A DNA stretch of 64,000 nt, from contig CP065001.1 in NCBI GenBank assembly GCA_016700155.1, positions 2,294,001 to 2,358,000 of the forward strand, in the 5' to 3' direction. The stretch comes from Ignavibacteriales bacterium. GTDB lineage: Bacteria > Bacteroidota > Ignavibacteria > Ignavibacteriales > Ignavibacteriaceae. The position numbers and the translations under genes were made by a program. The stretch's first letter is position 1; each line of letters starts with the position of its first letter. This document shows, piece by piece, positions 33,570-42,590 of the stretch. The notes below the pieces were generated by a model. The model worked only from the letters and a program-made list of their open reading frames with translations, had not been told where the DNA came from and did no database searches.

Positions 33570-34835
33570 TTAATATTCGGCTCCTTCAACTCGTTCTATT
33601 TGTGCACCAAGCAATCTTAATTTTTCTTCTATCTTTTGATAACCCCTGTCAAGGTGATAAACTCTCAAAACTTCTGTTGTACCTTCAGCCGCTAAACCGG
33701 CAAGAACGAGACTTGCGCTTGCACGTAAATCTGTCGACATTACTTTTGCTCCGGTCAGTTTCTTTACTCCCTTAATTACTGCCGTATTCTCCGTCAAAGT
33801 TATATCTGCTCCAAGCCTTACAAGTTCAGGTATATGTTTGAACCTGTCGAGATATATTGTGTCGGTGACTTTTGCTACACCATCAGCTAATGTCATATAT
33901 GCTGCCCACTGCGCCTGCATATCAGTTGGAAACCCTGGGAAAACAGTTGTAAGGACATCAGTAGCTTTTGCCTGAGTATTTACGGTATGTAATTCTATTT
34001 TATTATTACCTGCAAATAACTTACAGCCGGAATCTTCGAACTTTGATAAGACTGAACTCAGAAACGTTCCATCGATATTAGTCAGCTTAATATTTCCCCC
34101 TGTAATTGCTGCAGCAGCTAAAAGAGTCCCTGCTTCAATTCGATCAGGAATTGTTTGGATATCTGTGGAGTTTACTTCATCTCTTCCTTCTATTTTTAAT
34201 GTCGATGTTCCGATCCCATCAATTGATGCTCCCATCTTTACCAGGAATTCTGCAAGATTTGTTATCTCAGGTTCAATAGCAGCATTATTAATAATTGTTT
34301 CGCCTTTTGCCAGAACGGCAGCCATCAATGTATTACCGGTGGCACCAACTGACGAAATATCAAAATTTATTTTTGCACCATTTAATCTTTTTGACTTTGC
34401 AATAATGTATCCCTCAGCAAGTTCAATCTCAGCACCCATTTTTTTCAATGCTTCAAGATGGAGATTAATCGGTCGCGGACCCCATGCACATCCTCCGGGT
34501 AAAGATACTTTAGCCTCTCCATATTTTGTTAAAAGTGGACCAAGTACATAAACCGATGCACGCATTTTCTTTACGTGTTCGTACGGCGCTACAAAATTAT
34601 TTATTACGGTTGTATCAATAACCATTTTATGATTTTCAAATGAACTTTCCACCCCAAGTTGGGTAAGCAGTTTTTTCATTGTGTAAATATCATTCAACTC
34701 CGGTGTGTTGTATAGAGTAGATATTCCGCCTGATAAAATACATGCCGGCATCAGGGCTAAAGAAGCATTTTTAGCTCCGCTGATTTCAACTTCGCCGCTA
34801 AGTTTTTTGCCCCCTGTTATTACAAATTTATCCAA
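33570..34835 (-). CDS. murA: UDP-N-acetylglucosamine 1-carboxyvinyltransferase
   Basis: This enzyme catalyses the first committed step of peptidoglycan synthesis, transferring enolpyruvyl from PEP to UDP-GlcNAc. The 421 residues form the two-domain EPT fold. The active-site Cys116 lies in SLPGGCAWGPRPINLH, and the UDP-GlcNAc binding stretch includes ISGAKNASLALMPACIL at 18-34. The natural target of fosfomycin, Cys116, is present and not replaced by Asp. It lies 48 bases downstream of a receptor-type Ser/Thr kinase gene and 2 bases upstream of the 739-residue membrane protein gene. That position links cell-wall synthesis to the signalling genes. Confidence 0.96.
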   Translation of the reverse strand: MDKFVITGGKKLSGEVEISGAKNASLALMPACILSGGISTLYNTPELNDIYTMKKLLTQLGVESSFENHKMVIDTTVINNFVAPYEHVKKMRASVYVLGPLLTKYGEAKVSLPGGCAWGPRPINLHLEALKKMGAEIELAEGYIIAKSKRLNGAKINFDISSVGATGNTLMAAVLAKGETIINNAAIEPEITNLAEFLVKMGASIDGIGTSTLKIEGRDEVNSTDIQTIPDRIEAGTLLAAAAITGGNIKLTNIDGTFLSSVLSKFEDSGCKLFAGNNKIELHTVNTQAKATDVLTTVFPGFPTDMQAQWAAYMTLADGVAKVTDTIYLDRFKHIPELVRLGADITLTENTAVIKGVKKLTGAKVMSTDLRASASLVLAGLAAEGTTEVLRVYHLDRGYQKIEEKLRLLGAQIERVEGAEY

Positions 34836-34883
34836 AGTACCCTCAGGGAATTGGTGAATAACTGAATTTAAACCGTGAGCAAA

Positions 34884-36803
34884 TTAAAGATTAGGTTGAG
34901 TAAAATCAATTAATGGAATTTGGGATTTAAGAAGTGTGCCTGCATTTCCTGCAATAATCATCGAACCATCTGGCAGTATGATACCATCATTCAATGGTAC
35001 AAACGAATTCGAACTGGATTTCATCCATGTCCTGCCAAAATCCTGAGAATAGAGTATCTCACCCGTACTGCTGAGAACAATACTATGCTCAGGAGTAAAC
35101 AATGGAACAGAGGTAAGCCCTGTAATAATACCAGAAGAAACGGAATTCCAATCATCTCCCCCGTTTGTCGTTATGAAAATTTCTCCCCCACCACAGACTA
35201 ATATCCCGTTCTGTTTATCATGAAAATTAATATCTCTGATATACTTATCCGTTATTTTATCAACATCAATCCAACTCTCTCCACCGTTAGAAGTACGGAG
35301 AATTAATCCATCCCAGCCTACGGCTATTCCATCCAGTTCTGTAATCATAAAAAGAGAATATAAAACCCGTCCGCTCCGTTTATGAACCTGATTCCAGGAT
35401 TCACCAAGATTTTTAGTTCTAAATATTCTTCCTTCACTTGTAGTGATGAAGCCGATTTTACTGCCATCAAAAAATTTTATACAACTAATTTGCTCATCGA
35501 TACCAATTTGTTTCTGGTTCCAGTTATAGCCTCCATCATTTGAATAAAGAAAGAGTCCATTATCACCAACTACAAATCCGGTTTTCTCATTTACAAATTC
35601 TATATCAGTAAGAAATATCCCTGAAGAATCTGTAACTGAAGTCCAGTCGTGTCCAAAGTTTTCTGACCTTAACAATGATCCGTTATCGCCACACAAAAAA
35701 ATCAGGCTATCATTTAACGCACATAGAGCTGAAAAATTTATTCTAGAATTTATATCAATTTTTTCCCACACCATCGAATTGATTACGGAACTATTACCAT
35801 TAAGAATTTGCGATGGTTCTCTTTGCGGTTTACCTGACCGCCATAAAAAAGAAGTTTCATTTAAAACGTATGCAAATAAAATTCCGAGTAGAATGATTAT
35901 GATTATTGGAAGAACAACATATTTTATTTTTAAAGGTTTTCTTAATTTTCTGGAGATTTTGCTGCGGGGTTTTAAATGCTCTACTCTTGTAATTAGTTGA
36001 TTAATATCGTGCATAAACTCATCACACGAATGATATCTTTTTTGTTCATTTTTACTCAAGGCTTTATTTATAATTGCATCCAAAGCTGTGGGAATATTAT
36101 CAAGAAGTTCTGATGGTGGCACAGGTTCTCTTTTCAAATGAGCTTCCATTATTTCAAACTCCGAAGCTAAATCGAATGGAGGATTACCGAGTACCATTTC
36201 ATAAAGCGTACAACCTATTGAATAAATATCACTCTGCCGTGTCGGTTCCTGTCCTTTAAATTGTTCAGGACTCATATAAAGAATTGTTCCAAGCTTTGCG
36301 CCGGTTTTTGTGATACCTTTTCCTTCAGTCAGAGATTTAGATATACCGAAGTCCATTATCTTCGCAATACCATCATTACCGATTATAACATTTGAAGGTT
36401 TAATATCACGATGTATGAATCCTTTATTGTGTGAATAGGAACAACCAGCCAGAACCTGTTTTATAATTTTAAGAGATGTTAACAAATCTATCTTGCCCAA
36501 TCGTTCAACCAGGTCATCAAGTGTTTCACCAGGGATATATTCCATTGCAATACCGAAAGTGTTATTCACTTCTGTAAATCCATAGACAGTGACGATATTA
36601 GGGTGTGAAAGTTTTGCCTGGTTTTTTGCTTCACGTTTGAATCGTTCAATGAAGCGTGGATTTGTTATTGCCTGAGCACCAAGAATTTTAAGAGCTACAT
36701 ATCTTTCAAGTTTTAAATCGAAAGCCTTGTAGACAATCCCCATTCCCCCTTCACCAAGGGTTTCCATGATTTTATAATGTTCAACCGTAGAGCCAATCAT
36801 CAA
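34884..36803 (-). CDS. Receptor-type Ser/Thr protein kinase with extracytoplasmic YCF48/BNR-like propeller
   Basis: A 639-residue membrane kinase. The cytoplasmic kinase domain (about 10-275) has GEGGMGIV at 17-24, Lys39, HRDIKPSN at 131-138 with catalytic Asp133, DFG at 151-153 and TILYMSPEQ. A membrane helix lies at about 293-315. The extracytoplasmic part (about 330-639) contains six or seven repeats ending in a pattern like SNDGGYNWNQ, TSNGGESWID or TTNGGDDWNS, which form a beta-propeller of the YCF48/BNR kind. Bacterial envelope kinases normally carry PASTA sensors; this one has a propeller instead. The gene overlaps a PP2C phosphatase gene by 4 bases and is followed by murA. Confidence 0.92.
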   Translation of the reverse strand: MMIGSTVEHYKIMETLGEGGMGIVYKAFDLKLERYVALKILGAQAITNPRFIERFKREAKNQAKLSHPNIVTVYGFTEVNNTFGIAMEYIPGETLDDLVERLGKIDLLTSLKIIKQVLAGCSYSHNKGFIHRDIKPSNVIIGNDGIAKIMDFGISKSLTEGKGITKTGAKLGTILYMSPEQFKGQEPTRQSDIYSIGCTLYEMVLGNPPFDLASEFEIMEAHLKREPVPPSELLDNIPTALDAIINKALSKNEQKRYHSCDEFMHDINQLITRVEHLKPRSKISRKLRKPLKIKYVVLPIIIIILLGILFAYVLNETSFLWRSGKPQREPSQILNGNSSVINSMVWEKIDINSRINFSALCALNDSLIFLCGDNGSLLRSENFGHDWTSVTDSSGIFLTDIEFVNEKTGFVVGDNGLFLYSNDGGYNWNQKQIGIDEQISCIKFFDGSKIGFITTSEGRIFRTKNLGESWNQVHKRSGRVLYSLFMITELDGIAVGWDGLILRTSNGGESWIDVDKITDKYIRDINFHDKQNGILVCGGGEIFITTNGGDDWNSVSSGIITGLTSVPLFTPEHSIVLSSTGEILYSQDFGRTWMKSSSNSFVPLNDGIILPDGSMIIAGNAGTLLKSQIPLIDFTQPNL

Positions 36804-37537
36804 TGGTTCTTCTCAACTAAGACGAATGAAAAATTATCAGGCGCTCCACGTTCCTCTACAAGTGAAATTATATTTTCGCTGATCGTTTCAATGTCGCGAT
36901 TATTCAATATCACTTCCAATTCCGTGTCCCTTATAACTCCTGAAACCCCATCTGTGCAGATTAAGAATAAATTATGTTCTTCATATGATAATTTTAACTT
37001 ACTCAGATCCATATCAATTGTTGATTGCTCACCTAATGCTCTGGTTATAATATTTCTGTTAGGATGATTTTCAGCTTCTTTAATTGAAAGATACCCTTCA
37101 TCAATTAACCGTTGAACTAATGAATGGTCCTTTGTTAATTGCTTCAGTTTATTTTTCTTAAAGTTATAAATCCTAGAATCACCAACGTGTCCCCAGTAAG
37201 CAGTTGAATCAGTTAAATAAAAAGCTTCAACAGTTGTTGCCATTCCTTTCAAAGAATTTTCAGAAACTGATTTTTCAAGCAGCACCTGGTTTGCGTCAAG
37301 TATACTCAGTTTAATCTTTTCAAGAAAATCTGTGTGTTCAGCAAGCATGAAACTTTTGTGTATAGTCTCAACAGACAATCTTGCTGCAACTTCACCGGCA
37401 TTATTTCCGCCTAATCCATCACAGACAACACATAGGATTCCCTTCTCAACAGGAAAAACTCCTATAAAATCTTCGTTTTCTGCCCTTTTAAAGCCAGCTT
37501 TTGAAACGGATTTGTATTTGTATTTAACGAACCCCAT
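36800..37537 (-). CDS. PP2C-family Ser/Thr protein phosphatase
   Basis: A 245-residue cytoplasmic phosphatase that would reverse the adjacent kinase. It has the metal-binding motifs VCDGLGGNNAGEVAA (about 37-51), GHVGDSRIYNF, LICTDGVSGVI and a C-terminal APDNFSFVLV. These are the four Asp-containing motifs of bacterial Stp/PrpC-type enzymes. It is the first gene of the unit, and its last codon overlaps the kinase start. Length is normal. Kinase/phosphatase pairs of this kind commonly control envelope growth, which fits murA next in line. Confidence 0.93.
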   Translation of the reverse strand: MGFVKYKYKSVSKAGFKRAENEDFIGVFPVEKGILCVVCDGLGGNNAGEVAARLSVETIHKSFMLAEHTDFLEKIKLSILDANQVLLEKSVSENSLKGMATTVEAFYLTDSTAYWGHVGDSRIYNFKKNKLKQLTKDHSLVQRLIDEGYLSIKEAENHPNRNIITRALGEQSTIDMDLSKLKLSYEEHNLFLICTDGVSGVIRDTELEVILNNRDIETISENIISLVEERGAPDNFSFVLVEKNH

Positions 37538-37677
37538 CAGAGAACCATTAACCTGTTCTTTCTCCTAAGAATTTCAATCAATTCTGTTTTCTAGAGTACG
37601 AATATATTTATTTTTAACTTAAAATATTAATTAAGAATTGACCTGCTGATCTCCGATTATTATAGCACCACAGATTA

Positions 37678-37709
37678 TTTGCTATACATTCAACATGGGC
37701 GTATATTTG
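37678..37709 (+). promoter_or_regulatory. Bacteroidetes-type promoter upstream of tRNA-Leu
   Basis: TTTG (37678-37681) is followed after 20 bases by TATATTTG (37702-37709), a perfect match to the TTTG/TAnnTTTG consensus used by Bacteroidetes sigma-ABfr-type housekeeping polymerase. The tRNA begins 24 bases downstream, which fits a short leader. It may also drive tig and clpP. Confidence 0.65.
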
Positions 37710-37733
37710 TCGTTTAATTTTAGACAATTCTTT

Positions 37734-37815
37734 GCGAGAATGGCGGAATTGGCAGACGCGCTAGACTTAGGATCTAGTACCGAGAGGTGTCGGGGTTCGA
37801 GTCCCCGTTCTCGCA
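37734..37815 (+). tRNA. tRNA-Leu (anticodon TAG)
   Basis: The segment folds as a class II tRNA. The 7-bp acceptor stem pairs GCGAGAA with TTCTCGC. The D arm carries GGCAGAC, the anticodon stem is CTAGA with TCTAG around CTTAGGA (anticodon TAG, reading CUA), and the variable arm is extended. The T arm is CGGGG-TTCGAGT-CCCCG. The discriminator is A and the genome does not encode CCA, so the end must be added by the CCA enzyme encoded at 28864-30276. It lies 32 bases upstream of the trigger factor start. Confidence 0.96.
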
Positions 37816-37847
37816 CATCAGATAAAAAAATGACATGAGAGGATATT

Positions 37848-39164
37848 TTGGAATTTAAGATTAATGAAATCAGTGCATCATCAAAAGAAATAGAAGTGAC
37901 ATTAACTTATGAAGAGATTAAACCTGATTTAGAACAGGAAGTAAAAAAACAAACAAAAGCTATTAGTTTGCCAGGTTTCAGAAAAGGAAAAGTACCTGTA
38001 GCAATGCTGAAAAAAATGTACGGTGATTCACTTGAATACGAAGCCTCAGAAAAAGTTGCAAACACACACTTCTGGAAAATTGCTGAAGAAAAACATTTAC
38101 ACCCCATAGGTCAGCCTCAGTTATCAGACATAAAACTTAATCCCGGAAGTGATCTTTTCTTTAAAGTTAAATATGAAGTAATGCCTAAAATTGAGGTTAA
38201 AGATTATACAGGCAATACAATTGAAATTCCTGATCTTCAGGTTCGTGAAGAAGAAGTTGAACAGGAAATTAAATACATACTCAAATCGAACAGCACAACA
38301 GAAGCCGGTGATATTGTTGGTGATGACAGGAACAATATCATCAAACTTGAACTATCAAGGATAGATGAAGAAGGAAATCCGTTTAAAGGTTCAAATCCCG
38401 AGATATTTGACGTGGATCTTACAAATGAAAGTGTTCAGCCTGAAATAGTTGAAAAATCAAAAGGAAAAAAAGTTGATGAATCATTCATATTTTCTTTTTC
38501 TAATAACAGGCAGCTAAAAAATTCAAAAGGCGAAGAAGAAACAGTTGAAGAAAAATTTCATTACAATGCTCTCATCCGTGAAATTAAAAAAATTGTCCTG
38601 CCTGAACTCAATGAAGATCTGATAAAAAAAGTTACTAAGGAGAAAGTCAACAACGAAGAAGAATTAAGAGCCGGAATCAGAAAAGATATTCAGCATTACT
38701 ACGAACACCAGGTTGAAGATATTCTTCGCGCAAAATTAGTTTCTATAGTTGTTGAGAAAAATGACTTCGTCCCGCCTTCTGCGCTTGTTGCAAATGTACT
38801 CGATGATATGCTGAAACGTGAAGAAGAACATGCAAAAAAACACAAGCATGCATTTGATAAAAAAGAAGCTGCTAATCGACTTGTTAAGTTTGCCGAGTAC
38901 GAAGTTAAATGGTTCATACTCAAAGCTGAAATCGAGAAGAAAGAAAATATTAGTGTGACAGATGAAGACTTGCAGGAACTTGTTAAAAAGGACATGGAAA
39001 AAACAGGTTTGCCGGAGGATAAACTTCTTAATTACTACAAAACATCTAACATTGCAGAAAAAATGATTGATAAAAAATTATTTACTTTCCTCAATGAGAA
39101 CAATACAATAAATAAAGTTGATCCGGCTACTTATTCGCAAAACGAACAGAAGGATAGAAAATGA
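37848..39164 (+). CDS. tig: Trigger factor
   Basis: This ribosome-bound chaperone folds nascent proteins. The start is TTG at 37848-37850 with GAGAGGA four bases upstream; the nearby ATG at 37830 is closed by a stop after two codons. The N-terminal ribosome-binding domain (about 1-115) holds LPGFRKGKVPVAMLKK, the docking loop. The central peptidyl-prolyl isomerase-like region (about 150-245) is poorly conserved, as in many Bacteroidetes, so isomerase activity is doubtful. The C-terminal helical domain is Lys/Glu-rich. The last four bases overlap the clpP start. Confidence 0.9.
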   Translation: MEFKINEISASSKEIEVTLTYEEIKPDLEQEVKKQTKAISLPGFRKGKVPVAMLKKMYGDSLEYEASEKVANTHFWKIAEEKHLHPIGQPQLSDIKLNPGSDLFFKVKYEVMPKIEVKDYTGNTIEIPDLQVREEEVEQEIKYILKSNSTTEAGDIVGDDRNNIIKLELSRIDEEGNPFKGSNPEIFDVDLTNESVQPEIVEKSKGKKVDESFIFSFSNNRQLKNSKGEEETVEEKFHYNALIREIKKIVLPELNEDLIKKVTKEKVNNEEELRAGIRKDIQHYYEHQVEDILRAKLVSIVVEKNDFVPPSALVANVLDDMLKREEEHAKKHKHAFDKKEAANRLVKFAEYEVKWFILKAEIEKKENISVTDEDLQELVKKDMEKTGLPEDKLLNYYKTSNIAEKMIDKKLFTFLNENNTINKVDPATYSQNEQKDRK

Positions 39165-39787
39165 AAAATCATATTGAAATTTATAATCAGCTTGTACCTT
39201 ATGTTATTGAACAGACTGGTCGCGGTGAAAGAGGCATGGACATTTATTCGCGATTACTTCGTGAAAGGATCATTTTTATTGGCACTGCCATAGATGATCA
39301 CATTGCCAGCCTTACTATAGCCCAATTAATTTTTCTTGAAGCGGAAGATTCTGAAAAGGATATCAATCTTTATATAAATTCACCTGGTGGAAGTGTTACT
39401 GCCGGACTTGCCATTTATGATACAATGAAATATATACGTCCTGATGTTGCTACTATCTGCGTTGGTATGGCAGCAAGTATGGGCGCAATACTTCTTGCAG
39501 GAGGAGCCGACGGAAAAAGAACATCATTACCTAATTCAAAGATAATGATACACCAGCCATGGGTCGGAGGATTGCAGGGACAAACCACCGATATAGAAAT
39601 TCATGCTAAAGAAATGTTAAAGACGAGAGATACTTTATACAAAATACTCTCCTCTCATACCGGAAAAACGATGGAACAAATAACAGCAGACTGTGATCGT
39701 GATTATTTTATGACTGCGCAGGAAGCTAAGGATTATCGCATCATTGATAACATACTTGAAAAACGCCCATCATTAGATAAAAAATAA
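39161..39787 (+). CDS. clpP: ATP-dependent Clp protease proteolytic subunit
   Basis: A 208-residue serine peptidase that forms a double heptamer ring and degrades proteins fed by ClpX or ClpA-type unfoldases. The catalytic triad is complete: Ser106 in VGMAASMGAI, His131 in MIHQPWVGG and Asp181 in CDRDYFM. The interface motif YINSPGGSVTAGLAIYDTM precedes the Ser. It overlaps the end of tig by four bases, as in many bacteria, but clpX does not follow and must lie elsewhere. A strong terminator closes the unit. Confidence 0.96.
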   Translation: MKNHIEIYNQLVPYVIEQTGRGERGMDIYSRLLRERIIFIGTAIDDHIASLTIAQLIFLEAEDSEKDINLYINSPGGSVTAGLAIYDTMKYIRPDVATICVGMAASMGAILLAGGADGKRTSLPNSKIMIHQPWVGGLQGQTTDIEIHAKEMLKTRDTLYKILSSHTGKTMEQITADCDRDYFMTAQEAKDYRIIDNILEKRPSLDKK

Positions 39788-39793
39788 TTTTAT

Positions 39794-39823
39794 GGAGGAA
39801 GCAATACTTCCTCCTTTTCTTTT
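39794..39823 (+). terminator. Rho-independent terminator after clpP
   Basis: GGAGGAAG (39794-39801) pairs perfectly with CTTCCTCC (39807-39814) around a five-base loop, followed by TTTTCTTTTC. It lies directly after the clpP stop and ends the tRNA-Leu/tig/clpP transcript. Confidence 0.88.
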
Positions 39824-39879
39824 CTTTCTACTCCCAAATGTTTTTATAATTTTGTATATCAAAATTACATTTGTCTTAA

Positions 39880-41343
39880 ATGAAATTAAATCTCATAAAA
39901 ATATTTAAAGTATTTGCTGTTGTAAGTCTGATTACGTTCTCACTTCTGCCGCAGGATAAAGGATTATCTCATCTCACAAGGGAATTCGAAAACTATATTT
40001 CACTATACCAGAAAAATCTGAGCATCCCTTCTATTTCAGCGGGAATTGCCGCTAATGATAAAATCATTTGGACAGGAGCTAAAGGATATACCGATATTGA
40101 AAATTTTGTTCCGGCGACTACAAAATCAGTTTACAGAATTGCGTCAATCTCAAAATCACTTACGGCAATTGCAATACTACAGCTTGCTGAGCAAAAGAAA
40201 ATTTCACTTGATGAGAACGCTCTGAAATATATTCCATACTACCCTACCAAAAAATGGAAGTTTACAATCAGGCAGCTTCTTAACCATACAGCGGGGATAA
40301 GAAATTATAAGTTGGGTGAATTTGATAGCAAAGATAATTATCCATCGGTTCGTGATGCGATTTCTCTGATTATCAGAGATTCACTTGAGTATGAACCGGG
40401 AACAAAGTATCTCTATACAACACTTGGTTATAACTTATTAGCAGCAATTATTGAAACTGTAAGTGGAATGACCTACACCGATTATATGGTAAAAAATATT
40501 TTTATTCCATCAGGAATGAGTTCAACATTTTTTGAATTTCAAAAAGATATTATTTACTACCGCGCAAAAGGCTATACAAAAAATTCTTACCGTAAATTTC
40601 AAAATGCTGCTCTTGCTGATCTTAGTCTGAAGTTCGCCGGCGGTGGAGTAATTTCAACTGCTACAGATCTATTAAAATTTTCAATTGCACTATTGAATGG
40701 GAAATTGATTTCACAGCAGTGGATCGATTCTATTAGAGTCCCTGCAAAACTTAAAAACGGAATTTCAGTCGGATACGGACTTGGCTTTTCTATCAGTTCG
40801 GATAATAAAGGTCGGGAATACATTTACCATACGGGGAGCGGGACAGGATTTGCATCACAACTACTTATTTATCCAAAAGAAAAAATTGCCGCAGTTCAGC
40901 TTATAAACTGTATAGATAGAAATCCGGGAAGACCGGCAATGGATTTAGTACGTTTATATCTACAGGAAGTGATTACTCCGCCTCTCACGCCCGCTTCTGA
41001 TTACCTGTTGACGGTGACTATGAATTCGGGGATTGATTCAGCTATTACCGCGTTAAAAGCTTTGCAGTTGGATTCATTAAGTAATATCAGAATTAATGAA
41101 GACGAACTGATTCTCTTCGGAAACGATCTGTTGAATATCAAAAAAAATGGTGAAGCTATAATCTTATTTAAGTTTGTCACTTCCGCTTTCCCCGAATACT
41201 TTAAAGGATACATCGGACTTGGTGAAGCATACCTTAAAGATGGAAACAAAGGACTTGCATTGAGAAATTTCAGGCAGGCACTAAGACTAAATCCTAAAAA
41301 CAATTATGTTTCCGATATGATAAAAAAACTTGAAGGCGGATAG
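39880..41343 (+). CDS. Exported beta-lactamase-like serine hydrolase with C-terminal TPR-like region
   Basis: A 487-residue class C beta-lactamase/PBP4*-type protein, probably a D-aminopeptidase, esterase or carboxypeptidase in the periplasm. It has a signal peptide (about 1-24). The SxxK motif is SISK (89-92), the Tyr-X-Asn motif lies in TTLGYNLLA (about 150) and the third motif is HTGSGTGF (about 325). The tail after about 380 has helix pairs, including NGEAIILFKFVTSAFPEYFK, like TPR repeats. There is no clear ribosome site before the ATG, as is common in this phylum. TAATTTTG (39847-39854) could be a -7 element, but a -33 partner is not evident. The true substrate is unknown. Confidence 0.85.
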   Translation: MKLNLIKIFKVFAVVSLITFSLLPQDKGLSHLTREFENYISLYQKNLSIPSISAGIAANDKIIWTGAKGYTDIENFVPATTKSVYRIASISKSLTAIAILQLAEQKKISLDENALKYIPYYPTKKWKFTIRQLLNHTAGIRNYKLGEFDSKDNYPSVRDAISLIIRDSLEYEPGTKYLYTTLGYNLLAAIIETVSGMTYTDYMVKNIFIPSGMSSTFFEFQKDIIYYRAKGYTKNSYRKFQNAALADLSLKFAGGGVISTATDLLKFSIALLNGKLISQQWIDSIRVPAKLKNGISVGYGLGFSISSDNKGREYIYHTGSGTGFASQLLIYPKEKIAAVQLINCIDRNPGRPAMDLVRLYLQEVITPPLTPASDYLLTVTMNSGIDSAITALKALQLDSLSNIRINEDELILFGNDLLNIKKNGEAIILFKFVTSAFPEYFKGYIGLGEAYLKDGNKGLALRNFRQALRLNPKNNYVSDMIKKLEGG

Positions 41344-41480
41344 TCTTAATTCCACTTCGAATTATCACTTTCATTTTAGAAATTAATTCTTATCTTGCAA
41401 TCACTCCTCGGATAAAAATTTTCTCTAGTTTAATTGAACTTTTAATGATCAAAAATGTTTAGAACATCAGATAGATTACT

Positions 41481-42578
41481 ATGATAGGAATAAGATTTAC
41501 AGATTACAGACCGGGAAGTTCGGGAGGGAATAAATTTGAAGACCTGCTTAATATTTTTCTTCAGCTTCTGACAATTGCCTCGGGAAATGTCTCCGAAGCG
41601 TTAAACTGGCTTAATGAGCTGGATAGGAAATACAATATTACAGACAATGAATATGGTATCGGTAATTTTATTGATGACTTGAAAGAAAAGAATTATATAA
41701 AGGAAGACGGTAACACTAACTCATACATACTAACATCAAAAACAGAACAATCAATAAGAAAACAGGCGCTGGAAGAAATTTTTTCCAAATTAAAAAAATC
41801 TGCACGCGGCAATCATAAAACCCCATTCAACGGTACCGGTGATGAATCTACTTCAGACAGGCGTGAGTTTAACTTTGGTGATGCGATTGAGCAAATAGAT
41901 GTAACTGATTCAATTAAGAACGCACAAATAAATCATGGGATAGATGATTTCAAACTGACAGAAAATGATCTTGAAGTTGAAGAGCGGGATTTTGACGCAC
42001 TTACATCAACAGTACTTATGATAGATATATCCCATTCAATGATTCTTTATGGTGAAGATAGAATAACTCCGGCTAAAAAAGTTGCGATGGCGCTATCCGA
42101 ATTAATAACTACAAAATATCCAAAAGATACTCTCGACTTGCTCGCATTCGGTAATGACGCCTGGCCGATCAAAATAAAAGATATACCCTATCTGAATGTC
42201 GGACCATATCATACAAATACAGTTGCGGGTCTTGAGCTTGCGCTCGATATTCTCAAGAGAAGAAAGACAACTAACAAACAAATCTTCATGATAACAGATG
42301 GAAAACCTACCTGCCTTAAGGAAGGCGCACGATATTATAAAAACAGTTTCGGACTGGACAGAAAAATTGTAAACAGAACACTTGATCAGGCTGCACGATG
42401 CAGGAAATACGGAATAAGTATTACAACTTTTATGATTGCACGTGATCCATACCTGCAGCAGTTCGTGCGCGAATTCACTAAAACAAATAATGGTCGTGCC
42501 TATTACAGCAGCTTGTCTGGTTTAGGTGATTTTATTTTTGAAGATTATATCAGGAACAGAAGAAAAAAATTAAAATAA
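41481..42578 (+). CDS. VWA domain protein paired with an AAA ATPase
   Basis: A 365-residue protein with a C-terminal von Willebrand factor A domain (about 170-360). The metal-ion adhesion site is intact: DISHS at 182-186 and ITDGKPT further on. The N-terminal 165 residues are charged and helical and may dock the partner ATPase. It lies 12 bases upstream of a MoxR/magnesium-chelatase-like AAA ATPase gene. Such VWA-ATPase pairs are used to insert metals, activate enzymes or remodel envelope complexes. The client here is unknown. Confidence 0.85.
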   Translation: MIGIRFTDYRPGSSGGNKFEDLLNIFLQLLTIASGNVSEALNWLNELDRKYNITDNEYGIGNFIDDLKEKNYIKEDGNTNSYILTSKTEQSIRKQALEEIFSKLKKSARGNHKTPFNGTGDESTSDRREFNFGDAIEQIDVTDSIKNAQINHGIDDFKLTENDLEVEERDFDALTSTVLMIDISHSMILYGEDRITPAKKVAMALSELITTKYPKDTLDLLAFGNDAWPIKIKDIPYLNVGPYHTNTVAGLELALDILKRRKTTNKQIFMITDGKPTCLKEGARYYKNSFGLDRKIVNRTLDQAARCRKYGISITTFMIARDPYLQQFVREFTKTNNGRAYYSSLSGLGDFIFEDYIRNRRKKLK

Positions 42579-42590
42579 AACAGGAATCAA

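Noticed and set aside
38300..38600. Trigger factor isomerase domain as damaged
   Set aside because: The frame is intact and this domain is commonly degenerate in the phylum, so it is not evidence of decay.
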